Of a DNA stretch of 64,000 bases, positions 14,605-31,987 are shown piece after piece (the first letter of the stretch is position 1; each line of letters begins with the position of its first letter). A program made the position numbers and the translations under genes. The notes beneath the pieces are model-generated. The model ran no database searches, was not told the DNA's origin, and worked only from the letters and a program-made list of their open reading frames with translations. The DNA comes from Bugulina stolonifera (Eukaryota; Bryozoa; Gymnolaemata; Cheilostomatida; Bugulidae), in the NCBI GenBank assembly GCA_935421135.1, contig OW285189.1, positions 7,771,072 to 7,835,071 of the forward strand, written 5' to 3'.

Positions 14605-14668
14605 CATAATTAGAAATTGTCCTCCCTTGTTTTGTCTTGCTGAAATGGGAGAACAACTTCTAATTATG
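14605..14668. repeat. 22-bp-arm hairpin, relative of the 47.9-kb hairpin
   Basis: Arms 14605-14626 and 14647-14668 are complementary apart from two or three bases, with a 20-nt loop. The right arm, GGGAGAACAACTTCTAATTA, nearly repeats a sequence in the loop and arm of the hairpin at 47922-48001. It looks like a small foldback element. Confidence 0.6.
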
Positions 14669-15279
14669 ATCTGCAGCTTCTGAGAAAGGTCCTAAGATTG
14701 CAGGTAGGAACCGTGTACCCACCTCATTTGTTCCACTTCGAACACTGTTCACATGTTTGCAATATTATAATCAATAATTTGACTGCACAGGGTTAACAAT
14801 CACCAAAAGTCTAATAAAAACTCACATGTACCTGATGTATATGGATAGCTAAATAGTAATATCACCTGTTCACAGGGTGAGCTGTTCCCATTTCATCTAG
14901 AGAGCTTCTATATGCATATAGTATAAATATAACTAACCTTACATGTATATAACAACATTGCGTTAAAATCTATACAATGCATCTACCCACACCCAGGGTG
15001 ATGGTTATTGTGTATATACATGTACAGGTATGTAGTCTATAATACTACATGTGTATGTCAGTGGAGTAAGTATAGTAATATATTGCTGCATCAATGAGGG
15101 TAACTAAAACAATTGAATTCCTTCCAAGTAAAATAATTTTTCTATATTTCTAGTCACCCATTAGATGAAGTTTATCAGTGTATTTGTGACTGCACTGAGT
15201 GACTAGTTTTACTCAGTAGCCCTGATACCAAGACACTACCATATTTGGAAGGTTCACATGTTTGTCTAATCAGTACCTT

Positions 15280-15289
15280 GGAAATTCCC
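15280..15289 (-). promoter_or_regulatory. kappaB-like site upstream of actin A
   Basis: GGAAATTCCC reads GGGAATTTCC on the minus strand and fits the NF-kappaB consensus GGGRNNYYCC. It sits in the block CTTGGAAATTCCCAGCTT, which is repeated upstream of actin B at 21853-21870. The surrounding DNA has diverged, so the block looks conserved. Binding is inferred only. Confidence 0.5.
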
Positions 15290-15432
15290 AGCTTATTTCA
15301 TGACTGCTAGCTAGCTAGCAAGTATTCAATATACATAATCTCTTGCATCATGTTTTGTCACAAATCAATATAGCAAACCGTCATATTCTTATTGAGTAGC
15401 CATATTGGCTACATGTACATGCTATTATAACA

Positions 15433-15442
15433 CCTTATAAGG
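15433..15442 (+). promoter_or_regulatory. CArG box (SRF site) of actin A
   Basis: CCTTATAAGG is a perfect CC(A/T)6GG box, 80 bp upstream of the TATA box. It lies in TATAACACCTTATAAGGTAA, also present upstream of actin B. SRF binding to CArG boxes drives actin genes across animals. Confidence 0.8.
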
Positions 15443-15479
15443 TAATAATTGATGAACTTGATTTATATAATATATTATT

Positions 15480-15520
15480 CTATTTATGGTATGGAATAGA
15501 GTTGACACAAAGTATATAAG
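15480..15520 (+). promoter_or_regulatory. Proximal promoter of actin A: CArG-like box and TATA box
   Basis: CTATTTATGG (15480-15489) is one base off a CArG box. TATATAAG (15513-15520) is the TATA box and starts 33 bp after the start of the CArG-like box. The same pair with the same 33-bp offset stands before actin B (22120, 22153) and actin C (26802, 26835). Confidence 0.8.
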
Positions 15521-15542
15521 AGTTTGTATGGGACATGAGAGA

Positions 15543-15667
15543 GTATAACCAGTTGTAACTGCTAACTGTGGTATACACATTTAACAAAGACACTACACTA
15601 TATTACATATATTACACTCTTTGGGAGGAAGTTAAATATATCTGCTATAACCCTACACTAAATCAAG
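15543..15667 (+). other. Actin A 5' UTR exon (start estimated)
   Basis: The start is placed about 30 bp after the TATA box. The end is the donor in AATCAAG|GTAACA. The leader contains ACACTCTTTGGGAGGA, which is shared with actin B. The intron it starts ends exactly at the ATG of actin A. Confidence 0.6.
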
Positions 15668-15910
15668 GTAACATATAAATAATTACAGCATACTGTAACT
15701 GTACAGTGTCTACTGCTACATGTACGAGCAATAGGCATGCTCCGTCTGTATTGTAATATTTTCTGCCATAATTTTGCATCATAATATTGTTGTATTATAA
15801 TTGTATTAGAAACTCTGTATGTATTTGTAATAGTTATATTACATACATGTATATATTATATATTTATAAAATATAATTAGTGTATTATGTTACATATCTA
15901 TGTAATTTAA

Positions 15911-15998
15911 TTATTATATTATATTATATTATATTATATTATATTATATTATATTATATTATATGATTTTATATTAATTTATATTATATTATATTACA
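15911..15998. repeat. (TTATA)n microsatellite
   Basis: About eleven perfect 5-bp units run from 15911 to 15964, then an interruption and a few more. It lies in the 5' UTR intron of actin A. Confidence 0.85.
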
Positions 15999-16364
15999 TA
16001 TTATTATACTATTTACACCTATTGCGTAATACCTGACATAGGGAAGCAATGTTCAAACCATCATAAAAAGATTACATGCATTATTTTGTCTGCATTTAAT
16101 TGTTACAATTTCCTACAAAACAATATAACAATCTTATTGTAAAATGAAAAATGTTTAATGCGTATGTACAATTTCTAGTTAGCCTATGCCTGTTTATAAG
16201 TGTATTTTTAGAATTGGACTACTAATATTATAGTATACGTAGAGGTTGTAGACTGGTGGCCTGACCAACCTACCACACTCTTGCACATGTTTATATACAT
16301 GTACATGTACATGTATATCGTAGTGTCAGAGCATGTTCAACTATTATACAATATGTACTTGCAG

Positions 16365-19223
<2,859 letters not shown>

Positions 19224-19612
19224 ACATTGCCTAAAGTTTATCCTTACGCTATAGGACTGTCAATCTATATCTGTGGTGCTTATATTTTACATACATAACT
19301 GTACATTGTCAATGTATTATATCATTATATTCTTTAACAGAATTATTTTTGTAGGGATATGATATAAAATACCCATATAATAACATTTAATCTTAGCAGA
19401 GTACATACACATGGACACATCTTTGTAATAGTGACCTATATATTTCGATATCAGATGCAATTATGGTATAATATTTAGGTATGTACAGTGCATATTATAT
19501 AGGTGTTCAAGTACATACATTATTGTTGATTTCCTCATGCTATTGTGCATTGTTGTCGGCCGGATTCAAACTCATGGGTTGATGCTTCATATAGCAGTTG
19601 CTATGACAACAT

Positions 19613-19618
19613 AATAAA
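19613..19618 (+). terminator. Likely polyadenylation signal of actin A
   Basis: AATAAA lies 390 bp after the stop codon. It is the first good match downstream; another AATAAA lies near 19836. Confidence 0.45.
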
Positions 19619-19619
19619 A

Positions 19620-21850
19620 CATATTTATCAACCATCAAACAAATTGTTAACTAACACTCTTCAATTCAATAATGATACATTTCGTGGTGTTTAGTAGAAA
19701 TACATGTACATTTAAAAACAAATTAGAGATGCTTAGTCCGATGTGATGCGTTATGATAGGTAGATGTCAGATCAGTTCTCAAATCACATCAAGTAAAGCA
19801 TTAAACTTAGTTGCTGGGCAGGTGTGCCCTATGCAATAAAACAACTCTATACTAAAAAGTCATTCGCATGGAATCACATACATGTAAAATGTATTTAAGC
19901 CACACAATAACAAAACACACACTGTAATCAAGTTTATAAAGTCTACCTGATACCGCAGGATACTCCATTATTTTAAACTCAGTAATATCTTAGGTACCCC
20001 ACCCCAACCGAAGTGGACCCTCCCTCCCCCCAAATGCCAAATTACACCAGTTTTCACCAGTGGAACTTGGCAAGCCTGATTGTACAGTCACACATTAACA
20101 TGGAAAGAAGCATTACATAAAGTAATAACAACACACAGACAATATTACGTATTATCAAATTTAACAATATAACAACACATTACACATGCATTGTATATGT
20201 ACTATGTTTATTTGTATGAATGTCCAGAGAATGAATAAGTGTAGGTATCTTCAGCTGTATGAAGAGTGCAAACTCGTCTTTGTTTTCTACTACGCGTTTC
20301 TACTGATGAGAAAGACTGGAGCCTAAATACTGTAGAACCTGGGTTCTCTTATTCCTTGGGTTGAAAAAGGTGCCTCGACTATACTGGTATCATGATCAAC
20401 AGTCAACCATCCACAGACACCTGGATCTTTAGATGATCTTCCAGATGTCACTACTAATATCCTACATGCATTTTTCAACCCTAAACCTCCGAATTCAGAG
20501 ACCAGAGCACAAAACTCAGAATATTCGTAATGATATACATGTAATATCGTTTATTAGCCAATTTATTTTATTAGTCATCTGCAATAGTTGACTAAACTGA
20601 GGCTATTTAAATGGCCGTCAGATATAAAAATAATTATGAGGTTTTAGTTATATTTTATCATATTGGAATCATTTGACATTGTTGAGTTATAAAGAGCAAA
20701 TACCAAACAAATTAAAGCACACAAATCCTAATAGTTACATAGCCTACATGTATATACAATGTACAGTACATGTTGAGTACTTGTATTATACTATTCTGGA
20801 GGTGGGAAGGGGGCCTCGACTTGGTGTGCTGTTTAATAATAAAATCTATAGGCATGCACCTTATGTAGATTATAATCATGTTACCAAATCTTAGTTCTGA
20901 TTTTCTAAAATTAATTTGCCCTCAGATTCACTCCTCCCAATATAATCTATATTATTTTATAGAGTGGGTACCACTCACCCCCCACAGACTATGTTTATAG
21001 ATGTGTGTTTATTTACTAACTTTGGAAAGATCTGCTGCCATCAGTTCCCTTTTCACTTCCTCAGGTATAGTTCTTCTGCCACCTTAAAATATACACTAGC
21101 GCAGTATATCTGATTCTTATGCAGAGTCAATCGGATTTAGGAAATTTCCTTGGCCACATGTTGTGCTGTCCCATGGTTTCAACATGTTTGGGTTTTGAGT
21201 ACTCCCTCTTACTCTACTCCCAATTGAATTATTACAACAGTGACTTTGTATGAATACGATGCAAAAACAGCAAAAATAAAAAACTCTTTTCAGTGCTCAT
21301 AACCAAATGGTCACCTATTTCCATCCAAATGGCCATGATGGTCAGTATGTCTAAGGCTGGTCACTACTGTATCAAACCTACATGTACATTTAGTAGAGTA
21401 GATCATGAGAATCTGCAACTTTATTATCCTAATATGATAAGCTGTGTCTATGTACGTTATCGGTTAGGCATCTAATCTACATTGTACATGTATTACACAA
21501 AGTGCTATGTACCACAAGTATCCAGTGAAATTCACATGTTTCAATAATGAGACTGATCAAACACAGACTTTGTTGACTCGATTTTCTCAAGAAAAAAGTC
21601 TCAGAAATAAAGGTAATGGTATAAGCTATTAGCAGACTGTATAGTAGTAGACCACCATTACATTTGTAGCTGCAGTATGTCAATGTCTAAGATGATACCG
21701 CATCAACTATTATGCTAGTACAAAACACAGTTCTATTTGGTTCAGTTCAGTTGTAACCAAATATAACTGTGTTAGCTAATACTAGCACTATGTCCTAATA
21801 TGGCAAGCAAATGAAGGTGTAATTCCTATACAATCATGTATTATAATCAC
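19620..21850. other. Spacer between actin A and actin B
   Basis: No full gene is visible. The stretch has a C-rich patch near 19995-20035 and one orphan exon-like frame on the minus strand (21021-21082), listed separately. The rest is AT-rich and featureless to my reading. Confidence 0.5.
21021..21082 (-). pseudogene. Orphan exon-like frame (20 codons)
   Basis: On the minus strand a 62-nt stretch lies between an acceptor-like TTTTAAG and a donor-like GTTAGT. It encodes the coding-looking peptide GRRTIPEEVKRELMAADLSK. No partner exon was found nearby on either side. It may be an exon of an unrecognised gene, a fragment moved here, or chance. Confidence 0.25.
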
Positions 21851-21856
21851 TATCTT

Positions 21857-21866
21857 GGAAATTCCC
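21857..21866 (-). promoter_or_regulatory. kappaB-like site upstream of actin B
   Basis: GGAAATTCCC within CTTGGAAATTCCCAGCTT, the same block as upstream of actin A. It lies 215 bp before the CArG box here, against 153 bp in A. Confidence 0.5.
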
Positions 21867-22071
21867 AGCTTGCTATTACAGTCAATATGGTCACATGACT
21901 GATTATACTACCCTGGCTATCAGTCAACACACAGTCTATTATAACATAGTAATTGCATCATAGCCTGTCACCATTAGTGACACTGTATAATATTCATATT
22001 GATTAACCAACTACATGCAATATGTCTCCATATACACTGTACATGACCAAAGTGTTAGTATAATTATAACA

Positions 22072-22081
22072 CCTTATAAGG
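22072..22081 (+). promoter_or_regulatory. CArG box (SRF site) of actin B
   Basis: CCTTATAAGG is a perfect CArG box in the same flanking context as in actin A (TATAACA before it, TAAT after it). It lies 81 bp before the TATA box. Confidence 0.8.
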
Positions 22082-22119
22082 TAATTTTTTTAAATATGCC
22101 TATTGTACAATGTATTATT

Positions 22120-22162
22120 CTATTTATGGTATAGATTGGAGTTGACAAAATGTATATATAAG
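22120..22162 (+). promoter_or_regulatory. Proximal promoter of actin B: CArG-like box and TATA box
   Basis: CTATTTATGG at 22120-22129 and TATATATAAG at 22153-22162, with GAGTTGACA between them as in actin A. The 33-bp offset is identical to A and C. Confidence 0.8.
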
Positions 22163-22182
22163 AGTCTCTGTACAACATAAAA

Positions 22183-22303
22183 ATCATAACCACTGGAATC
22201 AATGCTTGCAGCATAACGAACAAAGATACTACATCGTTTTATATTACACTCTTTGGGAGGACACTAAAAATACCTCAACTACTAACACATACATTCAATC
22301 AAG
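22183..22303 (+). other. Actin B 5' UTR exon (start estimated)
   Basis: It starts about 30 bp after the TATA box and ends at CAATCAAG|GTATTT. It shares ACACTCTTTGGGAGGA with the actin A leader. Confidence 0.6.
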
Positions 22304-22860
22304 GTATTTTATTGCATATAAACTGTAGAAGCAAGTAATTTAGTTGTTATCAAATTATTTTTCAGTGAACTTGCTGCCTGCAGTTCTGTAGCTGCCATTG
22401 AATTAATTATGTAATTTGATTTTTCGCGCAGCATCAGTTTACTATTTGAAACACTTTGATGAATTTAGTACTAAATTAGTATCTGACTATATCTTAAAAT
22501 AATATTTGCTAGATTTGCTGAACTTCTCTTGTCTATTATGCCAAAAATAACAGCAGGTCTTTGTTGAACTTTTTCCAACCGCAACCAATATACATGTATA
22601 ACATGTCTCCATAATCATGTGTAATAGGACTATAATATATCCAATATATAACACCTTGAGATTAGTTCCACATAAATAGAAATTGTATATTGCATAATTA
22701 GACTATAATAATTATTTGTAAAAATCCATTATGATAATTAATCTGTTATTATTATAATTATTACAAAAAGGCAGACTTATAGGCTGCTTCGGAAATAGAA
22801 GGCGCGAAGACAAAATAAATAGAACAGATTATTTATTAATTTATTTGTATGTTCTTGCAG

Positions 22861-25530
<2,670 letters not shown>

Positions 25531-26760
25531 ACATTGCCTAACACAGTGCTTTCGCTTTGAGGTTTTTGTGCATTATCAGTAATAGTATATATATATTTTT
25601 TGAAAATCTCACAATATTTTTTCTGCGACACATACTCATACCATATCCTTCCTGGTGATATTTCACTGTATATTTATTGCAAACATTTATCGACACGCAA
25701 TAACTTTATATGAACTATTGTATTGTACTAAATGTATATAATACTACATGTATTAGGATATCAACACCTAGATTTACATTTTTTACATTTATAATTTTAT
25801 GCTGATTATTTATATAACTACAATAATTCTCGCCTTCAGGATGATACACATGTATATCATTGTCTGTATTAAAATATTATATTCCTCGATATCTGCAATC
25901 TTATCAATATACATGCATTACCAACTGTTACTAACAACCCTGTGCTCTCAATTCTGTGTGTCAAATCTTGCGCCTACTATTTAAATTCAATAACTACATC
26001 AAGTAGAATGAAACTAATGGATCTCCAACTAGATATAAATTCCTAGCTTGTAATCAATGTATGGGGCACTGAGTAGCAAACAAACAATATTTGAATGACA
26101 TATGTACATGTAATAGCTATTAAATCTGGGGTTTGGAGATTTGAACTGTCCGGTGTTGAACTGTCTGGTTCCAAAACGTTTTGGTTCGAACTGTCTTTGT
26201 CGAACTGTCTTTGTCGAACTGTCTTTGTCGAACAGTCGCAAATTCATAACTCAGTGTTATTGAGCAGAACATCAGGCCCAAACCTTAGTCATAGACTCAG
26301 ATGGATGTTCTACACAGCACTAGAAACAAAATTTAAGTGTATTCTCAACAGATTGCCTTGAAGCAAATGCATTTCATAAAAAATATGGCCACAGCTATCA
26401 AATTATATGAAGGTAATACACATGCGAAAAAGACTGCATGCTTTCTATTTAATAAATCTATTGAATAAAGGCAGCGACTATGTTAATGCGTGTATTACAC
26501 AATACAAGTCTATTGATAACATGACACATGGTTTGTTAGGATTTGTATATAACTAAGCATGACAAATGCATTGATACAGGGCATACAGTCATGTAATTGT
26601 AGTATAATGATAAGCCCATTGCCACACCGTTGTACAAACAAATCACTGATCAATATTGCAAGGCAATCCTCCATCTCAATACATTTGACTATTCTTTATA
26701 GCCAGGGTTGAAATTATTTCAAAATGGTTTTGAAAAAGGAGCAATAAGTATGATTCATGT
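25531..26760. other. Spacer between actin B and actin C
   Basis: No gene is seen. It contains the GAACTGTC repeat at 26118-26245. No clean AATAAA stands close to the actin B stop; ATTAAA occurs near 25868. Confidence 0.5.
26118..26245. repeat. GAACTGTC-type dispersed repeat
   Basis: Seven or so units of TTGAACTGTC or TCGAACTGTC, the last three a perfect 12-bp array (TTTGTCGAACTG). The same type of block follows a similar lead-in (AAATCTGG-GTTTGGAG) at 53563-53810. Confidence 0.65.
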
Positions 26761-26769
26761 TATATAGTG

Positions 26770-26843
26770 ACTAATATGGTATTAGATCATGGTTTAGTAA
26801 TCTATTTATAGAATTCAGTGTCTGCTGGATATGGTATATAAAG
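26770..26843 (+). promoter_or_regulatory. Promoter of actin C: CArG-like boxes and TATA box
   Basis: CTATTTATAG (26802-26811) starts 33 bp before TATATAAAG (26835-26843), the spacing found in A and B. A one-mismatch CArG box, ACTAATATGG, lies at 26770-26779. The perfect distal CArG box and kappaB block of A and B are absent. Confidence 0.65.
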
Positions 26844-26864
26844 GGTGCAGAGTATTGCATTCAG

Positions 26865-26973
26865 CATATCAATGACTTGCATACACTTACAGAGCAACAA
26901 TCTAGAAGAACCTGTTCAGACATCCAATATTATTTACAGCTAAACCCTTAGAACAAATCTACATATTCACAAG
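26865..26973 (+). other. Actin C 5' UTR exon (start estimated)
   Basis: It starts about 30 bp after the TATA box and ends at the strong donor CACAAG|GTAAGT. The sequence does not resemble the A/B leader. Confidence 0.55.
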
Positions 26974-27224
26974 GTAAGTCCTGAGATAGTTAAACTTACA
27001 TGTACATTACATCTAGAATGTATCATACAATACCTACATGTATATTGCTAATAACATATCAATAAAAGTAGGATGAAAGGTGGAAGCATGCTCAAGTTAC
27101 TACATATACAACTTGAATAAAGATATTGCTGGTTTTGTTTCTTTATGGTCTGTAACAACAATATACAGTTATGGTGGTTTGCTGTTCGGTGACTGTAATT
27201 CATTTGACTCTGTAATTATGATAG

Positions 27225-29498
27225 ATGGCTTCAGGACACATAGACTATGGGATGGAGGAGCCTGCAGCTCTGGTGATAGATAATGGATCTGGAATGGTTA
27301 AAGCTGGATTCGCTGGAGATGATGCTCCAAGAGCTGTATTCCCTTCCATTGTTGGTCGACCGAAATTTCAGGTAGCTAAAGAGTTTTCCGCGTAATATAG
27401 GCTACATGTACATTTAGGGTTGCTGGAGTACAGTGTTAGAAGTAAGAGTAAAAAAGAGTGTACGATATGTACGCACCTCTTTATAATGGGCACAAGGTCA
27501 GCAGGACTGTGTACTTCACTAGCAATAAAGAGCTTGGCGATGAACTGCAAAACTGCAGCTTTTTAGTGTCAAATAGAGTCAAAATATTACATGTATTGCA
27601 ATTGATTGCATATTTCACATTTTCATACAGTTGATAATTCATTTTCTGCAGATTGTGATGGCTGGAATGGGAAACAAAGATAGTTACGTTGGTGACGAGG
27701 CCCAATCAAAAAGAGGAATCCTAACAATGAAGTACCCAATAGAACATGGCATTGTCACCAACTGGGATGATATGGAGAAGATATGGCACCACACTTTCTA
27801 CAATGAATTGAGGGTGGCCCCTGAAGAGCACCCGGTCTTACTCACAGAAGCTCCTCTGAACCCCAAGGCTAACAGGGAGAAGATGACTCAGATAATGTTT
27901 GAAACATTCAACACTCCAGCCATGTATGTTGCTATCCAGGCTGTTATGTCTCTGTATAGCAGTGGAAGAACTACAGGGATTGTGTTTGATGCTGGGGATG
28001 GGGTCTCTCATGTCGTCCCTCTCTATGAAGGTAAGTCGAGGCTATTTCTCAATTTTATATATGCATGCAAACATAAATTGTTTGGATGGTATATTGACTA
28101 TATGGTACGGGTTTTATCCCAGTATAATTATTGTAAAGTAAATTCCTTATTTCACAGGCTATGCTCTTCCCCATGCGATTAAAAGATTAGACTTAGCAGG
28201 TAGAGATCTAACGGAATATATGGCGAGAATACTGCATGAAAGGGGATACAACTTCACCACTACAGGTAAATCTTTAATTCAGCATCCATCTGAACCATAT
28301 TAGTTCATACAATAATGTACTACATTTTGCAAATTCACTTTGTATTTGGCTACATGCATAACAGTTTCTACATGTACATGTATGTTTTGGTCATAACTTT
28401 GAAGTAACAGAACTTTGCAACAAGGTATTGCACCTATTACAAAATTTTATGACTAAATCCTACAGCTGAGATGGAAATCGTGAGGGACATGAAAGAGAAA
28501 CTATGTTACACAGCGTTAGATTTCGAACAGGAAATGATGTCATCAGCCAAATCATCCGCAACAGAGAAATCATATGAATTACCAGATGGTGGTATAGTCA
28601 CTATTGGTAACGAGAGATTCAGAGTTCCAGAATGTATGTTCCAGCCAAGTTTCACTGGTAAGTAACTGAGACACCTGATTATAGAGACGGCTGGTAGCAT
28701 GTCTTAATATGCCATTAGTCAAATCATCCTCATACACGTGTATGTCCATAAACAGTGAAAATGGCTACGAAAATAATATGACAAAGCAAATTAAACAATA
28801 TTTATTTCCTTTTATATTAATCATTAATGATTTCCTTGTTTATAATTTCAACCTTTTGCTGAGAATAATGTTATTAAAACATTGACCATGCTTTTCACTG
28901 TTGTAGGTCGGGAAGACGGAGGAATACATGAAATGATATACAACAGTATCATGTCATGTGACATAGACATCAGAAAGGATATGTACAGCAGCATTGTTCT
29001 ATCTGGAGGATCAACTATGTATCCAGGTATGTGTGCCATACCATAACATATTGTCTCTATAATAGCTCTAATTTATTATATGTTTTTGTTTGAATTAGTA
29101 AAAGAGCAAAATTCTTAATCGAAATTTCAAGGTTTGAATCCTGGAATGTTCACAGCAGATACTTCTGCCATCCTAACAGCACCGTGCTCATACTTTTCCA
29201 ACTCTCAAATTATGAGTTGGAACATCTATTTATTGATATTTATTTTTATATCTACATGTACATGTATGTCTAAATATCTACATTTCACATAGGTTTCGGG
29301 GATCGAGTAACCAAGGAAATGAGCACAATGTGTCCGTCTACTATGAAGGTGAAGGTTATTACACCACCAGAAAGGAAGTACTCTGTTTGGATTGGTGGAT
29401 CTATTCTAGCTTCTCTCTCCACATTCCAACAGATGTGGATCAGTAAAGAGGAATATGACGAGTCTGGTCCATCCATCGTTCACAGGAAGTGCTTCTAA
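27225..29498 (+). CDS. Actin C (cytoplasmic-type actin, 383 aa)
   Basis: Coding exons: 27225-27371, 27652-28030, 28158-28265, 28466-28657, 28907-29026, 29293-29498 (TAA), the same lengths as A and B. The start ATG directly follows the acceptor GATAG. The N-terminus is its own ([13 protein letters not shown]). The D-loop has Phe40 as in A, with Asn where A has Ser (IVMAGMGN). Other private changes are LTEYMARIL in exon 3, GREDGG at the start of exon 5, and [10 protein letters not shown] in exon 6. Catalytic residues are intact. It has the shortest introns of the cluster. By sequence it is a functional actin. Its simpler promoter suggests expression different from A and B, which is an inference. 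Confidence 0.95.
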
Positions 29499-29784
29499 AC
29501 ATCGCGTAATATCTGCATTCTATTCTAGCGACCAAATCAAACTCAGGTTTTACTTCAGTATTACTCCAGAACTCACCGTGCATATAACACATAGCTGTGA
29601 TATTTTGCAATCATATCCTGCAATTATATAATAACATGCTTTTACATGCCTACATGATATAAATATTATGTTAATTTTATTGTTATAACTTTCCATAAAT
29701 TATTATACCAATTTATATTTTGTCATAGCATCCTATAATAATTATATACATGTATACAGTATAAACCAGCAATCTAATCACTAT

Positions 29785-29790
29785 AATAAA
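29785..29790 (+). terminator. Likely polyadenylation signal of actin C
   Basis: AATAAA lies about 290 bp after the stop codon. A second AATAAA stands at about 29875. Confidence 0.45.
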
Positions 29791-29825
29791 ATTTCCTCCA
29801 GTAAGTTTGGAGGAATTCTCTATAA

Positions 29826-29969
29826 TTTATTTTTTGTCATTTAGTCTTTGACTACAATGCTTTTGATGACTATCAATAAAATATTTTGTAAACGAGACCA
29901 GAATTCTGGAGTTGGGGGTTTGCATCTCTTAGTATTTTATTTGTATCTGCAATCAGCTCTCTTACATCC
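29826..29969 (-). CDS. Possible terminal exon of an unrecognised minus-strand gene
   Basis: On the minus strand an acceptor (CTGTACAG) is followed at 29969 by a frame of about 32 codons (DVRELIADTNKILRDANPQL and onward), ending in TGA at 29875-29873. A minus-strand AATAAA lies at 29831-29826, 42 nt later. The peptide is helical, charged and coding-like. I could not find convincing upstream exons in 30.0-31.1 kb. It may be a real last exon convergent with actin C, or a gene remnant. Confidence 0.3.
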
Positions 29970-29989
29970 CTGTACAGAGAGACACCAGA

Positions 29990-31426
29990 ATTAGCTAATA
30001 GAAGAATGAGGACTAAGTATATAGAAGAATAGAGACTAAGTATAATACAATGTATTTCATTACGGTATACAACATACCAATATGGTGTACATGCACATGT
30101 AGTAAGTACAACTCTATCCAACCATGTCTTCATCTAAAGTACAAAGCTGAGACACAATGCCAACAGATAGTCATGACGCTATTGTCCAAAGCAGCATGTG
30201 CTAAGGGTTTCACTAGACGAACAAGTGGACGTTGAGCTCATGATGCCAAGGCCAAAATACCTACAGCCAGTAGGCTAGACTACTGCATTATTGATGGAGC
30301 ATTGGTTATAGTTTCCAACAGTCTATACTTACGAGTGCAGCGTGATGACAACTCCAAGCATATAAAACGAGAATAAGAGAGCATATCTTCGAAGTGTTGT
30401 ACAGATTTTTCAAAAGATGTGATATAAAATATGATGTGTGTTTCACAATTTTAGTTGTTGTGTAATGTGGCTTGGTGTTACCTCCACCACTTTATACACT
30501 GCAGGATACAGGATATGTGTACCATTGTAGTTTGTGACATATAAATTTGAATTTACAAATAGTTGATATTGGTCATTGTGTTATTGTTTTCGCAATAATA
30601 GATCTTGATATGCAGTGCATAATATTCTATATCAACATATCCTACCAACATACATAATCAATCAACAAACACCATACTAGTCATGTTGTGTGATATGCAC
30701 ATTATGACCATTATGACGTAACATGTATTTAGTTTGTTCATTCAAGTGACAAGTTGAATAATAGAGTCTACAAGGGAAGTACTAGAAGTATCAACCTACA
30801 TGTATGATGTAGCCTGCTGTGCTAATAAACATTTAACATTACTCATATATTCCACTAAACTACTAGAAGCAGGAGAGTCTCTATTGAAATCATAGCAGTG
30901 CATTCAACAGGATACAGTATTTGACATATACAGTGTACAGGTAGGTAGTAGGGTAGCTCAGTTCTGCTAATAAATATATACATGTACAAGTGTTTATATA
31001 CACGAATACACGATATTGTTTTGGTATTGTTACTGACTATAGTGTTACACTGTATGTAATAGTGTTACATGCACGTAGGCACACAAACAGTCATGTCCTG
31101 TATAACAATATGCAGTTACCATTATACATGTAGTAGTGATTGAACAGATTGGAACTAGTTAGTTATCATGTGATTGTGGAAAAGGAGACACTATCACTAC
31201 AGTGGGCTTATTTATTAATTCTATCCCACTGTACATACAGGGGTACTGGACCTAGCTGCGATCTGAGAATATACAGTGTACCTGAAGAAAGAAACAGCAG
31301 AAACGAGCCAGGTCTGCGTGGATTATACTTTCTCAGCTGACTGGCAAATCTTATTGGTTAATATTGTCAATGTGAGCACACAGTATACATGTGATGGTTA
31401 CTAGATTATTGACTATTACTAACACG
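29990..31426. other. Spacer between actin C and the SINE before actin D
   Basis: No reliable exon was found on either strand. It is AT-rich with TACATG motifs. Confidence 0.45.
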
Positions 31427-31812
31427 CTTATAACTCACAGGGTTATAACTCACAGGCTTATAACTCACAGGCTTATAACTCACAGGCTTATAACTCACAG
31501 GCTTATAACTCACAGGCTTATAACTCACAGGCTTATACTCCTTGGCTTGACCAATCCATTGCAGCTTGTACTGCCAGGTGCCAGTGCTGACCAACTCCCT
31601 GGGAGAACGACTCAGATGACATGCGCATTTTTGGCAAGGGTAGAGGAGTTGCCTTGAAGCCATGCTTTGCATGACCCCAAGGACTTTTATATGAGACACA
31701 GGAGCAATTGTGGCTAGATGCTCTTCCTAACACCACTGTTACTGGGATTCGAACCTGGGACCTTCAGCCTGAAGGTTAAGCATCCTAACCACTCAGCCAC
31801 AGCTGCTCCCTA
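31427..31812 (-). mobile_element. tRNA-derived SINE with 15-bp tail repeat
   Basis: Read on the minus strand from 31812, the element starts GGGAGCAGCTGTGGCTGAGT. The A box TGGCTGAGTGG and B box GGTTCGAATCC match a tRNA-Leu/Ser-type head. A body of about 190 bp follows (with GTGGTGTTAGGAAGAGCAT). The 3' tail consists of about seven copies of the 15-mer CCTGTGAGTTATAAG (31540 down to 31427). Head, body and simple-repeat tail in this order are typical of a SINE. It lies just upstream of actin D. Confidence 0.8.
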
Positions 31813-31987
31813 TTACTGACTATAACTATTTAAGTATAATACGTGCATGTATATTTTCACACTTTTGTACATTTATTACATTACATTAATAAACTGTTTG
31901 GTGGAATTTGCTGCTATAGCTAATGCATAAATTCAGTAGAAGTACTGACACTATTGCGACTGTTTACACATGAGGGTCTAATTTCAG

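Larger units (their letters stand above)
11917..14747. mobile_element. hAT-like DNA transposon, 2.83 kb, with 8-bp TSD
   Basis: The ends are CAGTGTTCGAA at 11917 and its complement TTCGAACACTG ending at 14747. They are flanked by an exact 8-bp duplication, TTCACATG, at 11909-11916 and 14748-14755. Both subterminal regions also carry GTGTACCCACCTCA. An 8-bp target duplication with termini of the form CAGTG is the hallmark of the hAT superfamily. The interior is very AT-rich (12400-13080) and I see no intact transposase. A minus-strand frame at 12386-12138 (about 82 codons) could be a worn transposase piece, but this is a guess. A tRNA-like word (GGTTCAAACCCC, about 13890) and a hairpin (14605-14668) lie inside, probably nested insertions. 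Confidence 0.85.

Noticed and set aside
15400..15415. CCATATTGG upstream of actin A as a further CArG box
   Set aside because: It has only five A/T bases between CC and GG, one short of the consensus, and is not conserved in actin B.
31391..31699. Repetitive open frames over the 15-bp array (both strands)
   Set aside because: A 15-bp unit keeps frame by chance; the sequence is the SINE tail.
31733..31812. A working tRNA-Leu gene on the minus strand
   Set aside because: A and B boxes are present, but the acceptor stem does not pair properly and a SINE body and tail follow.
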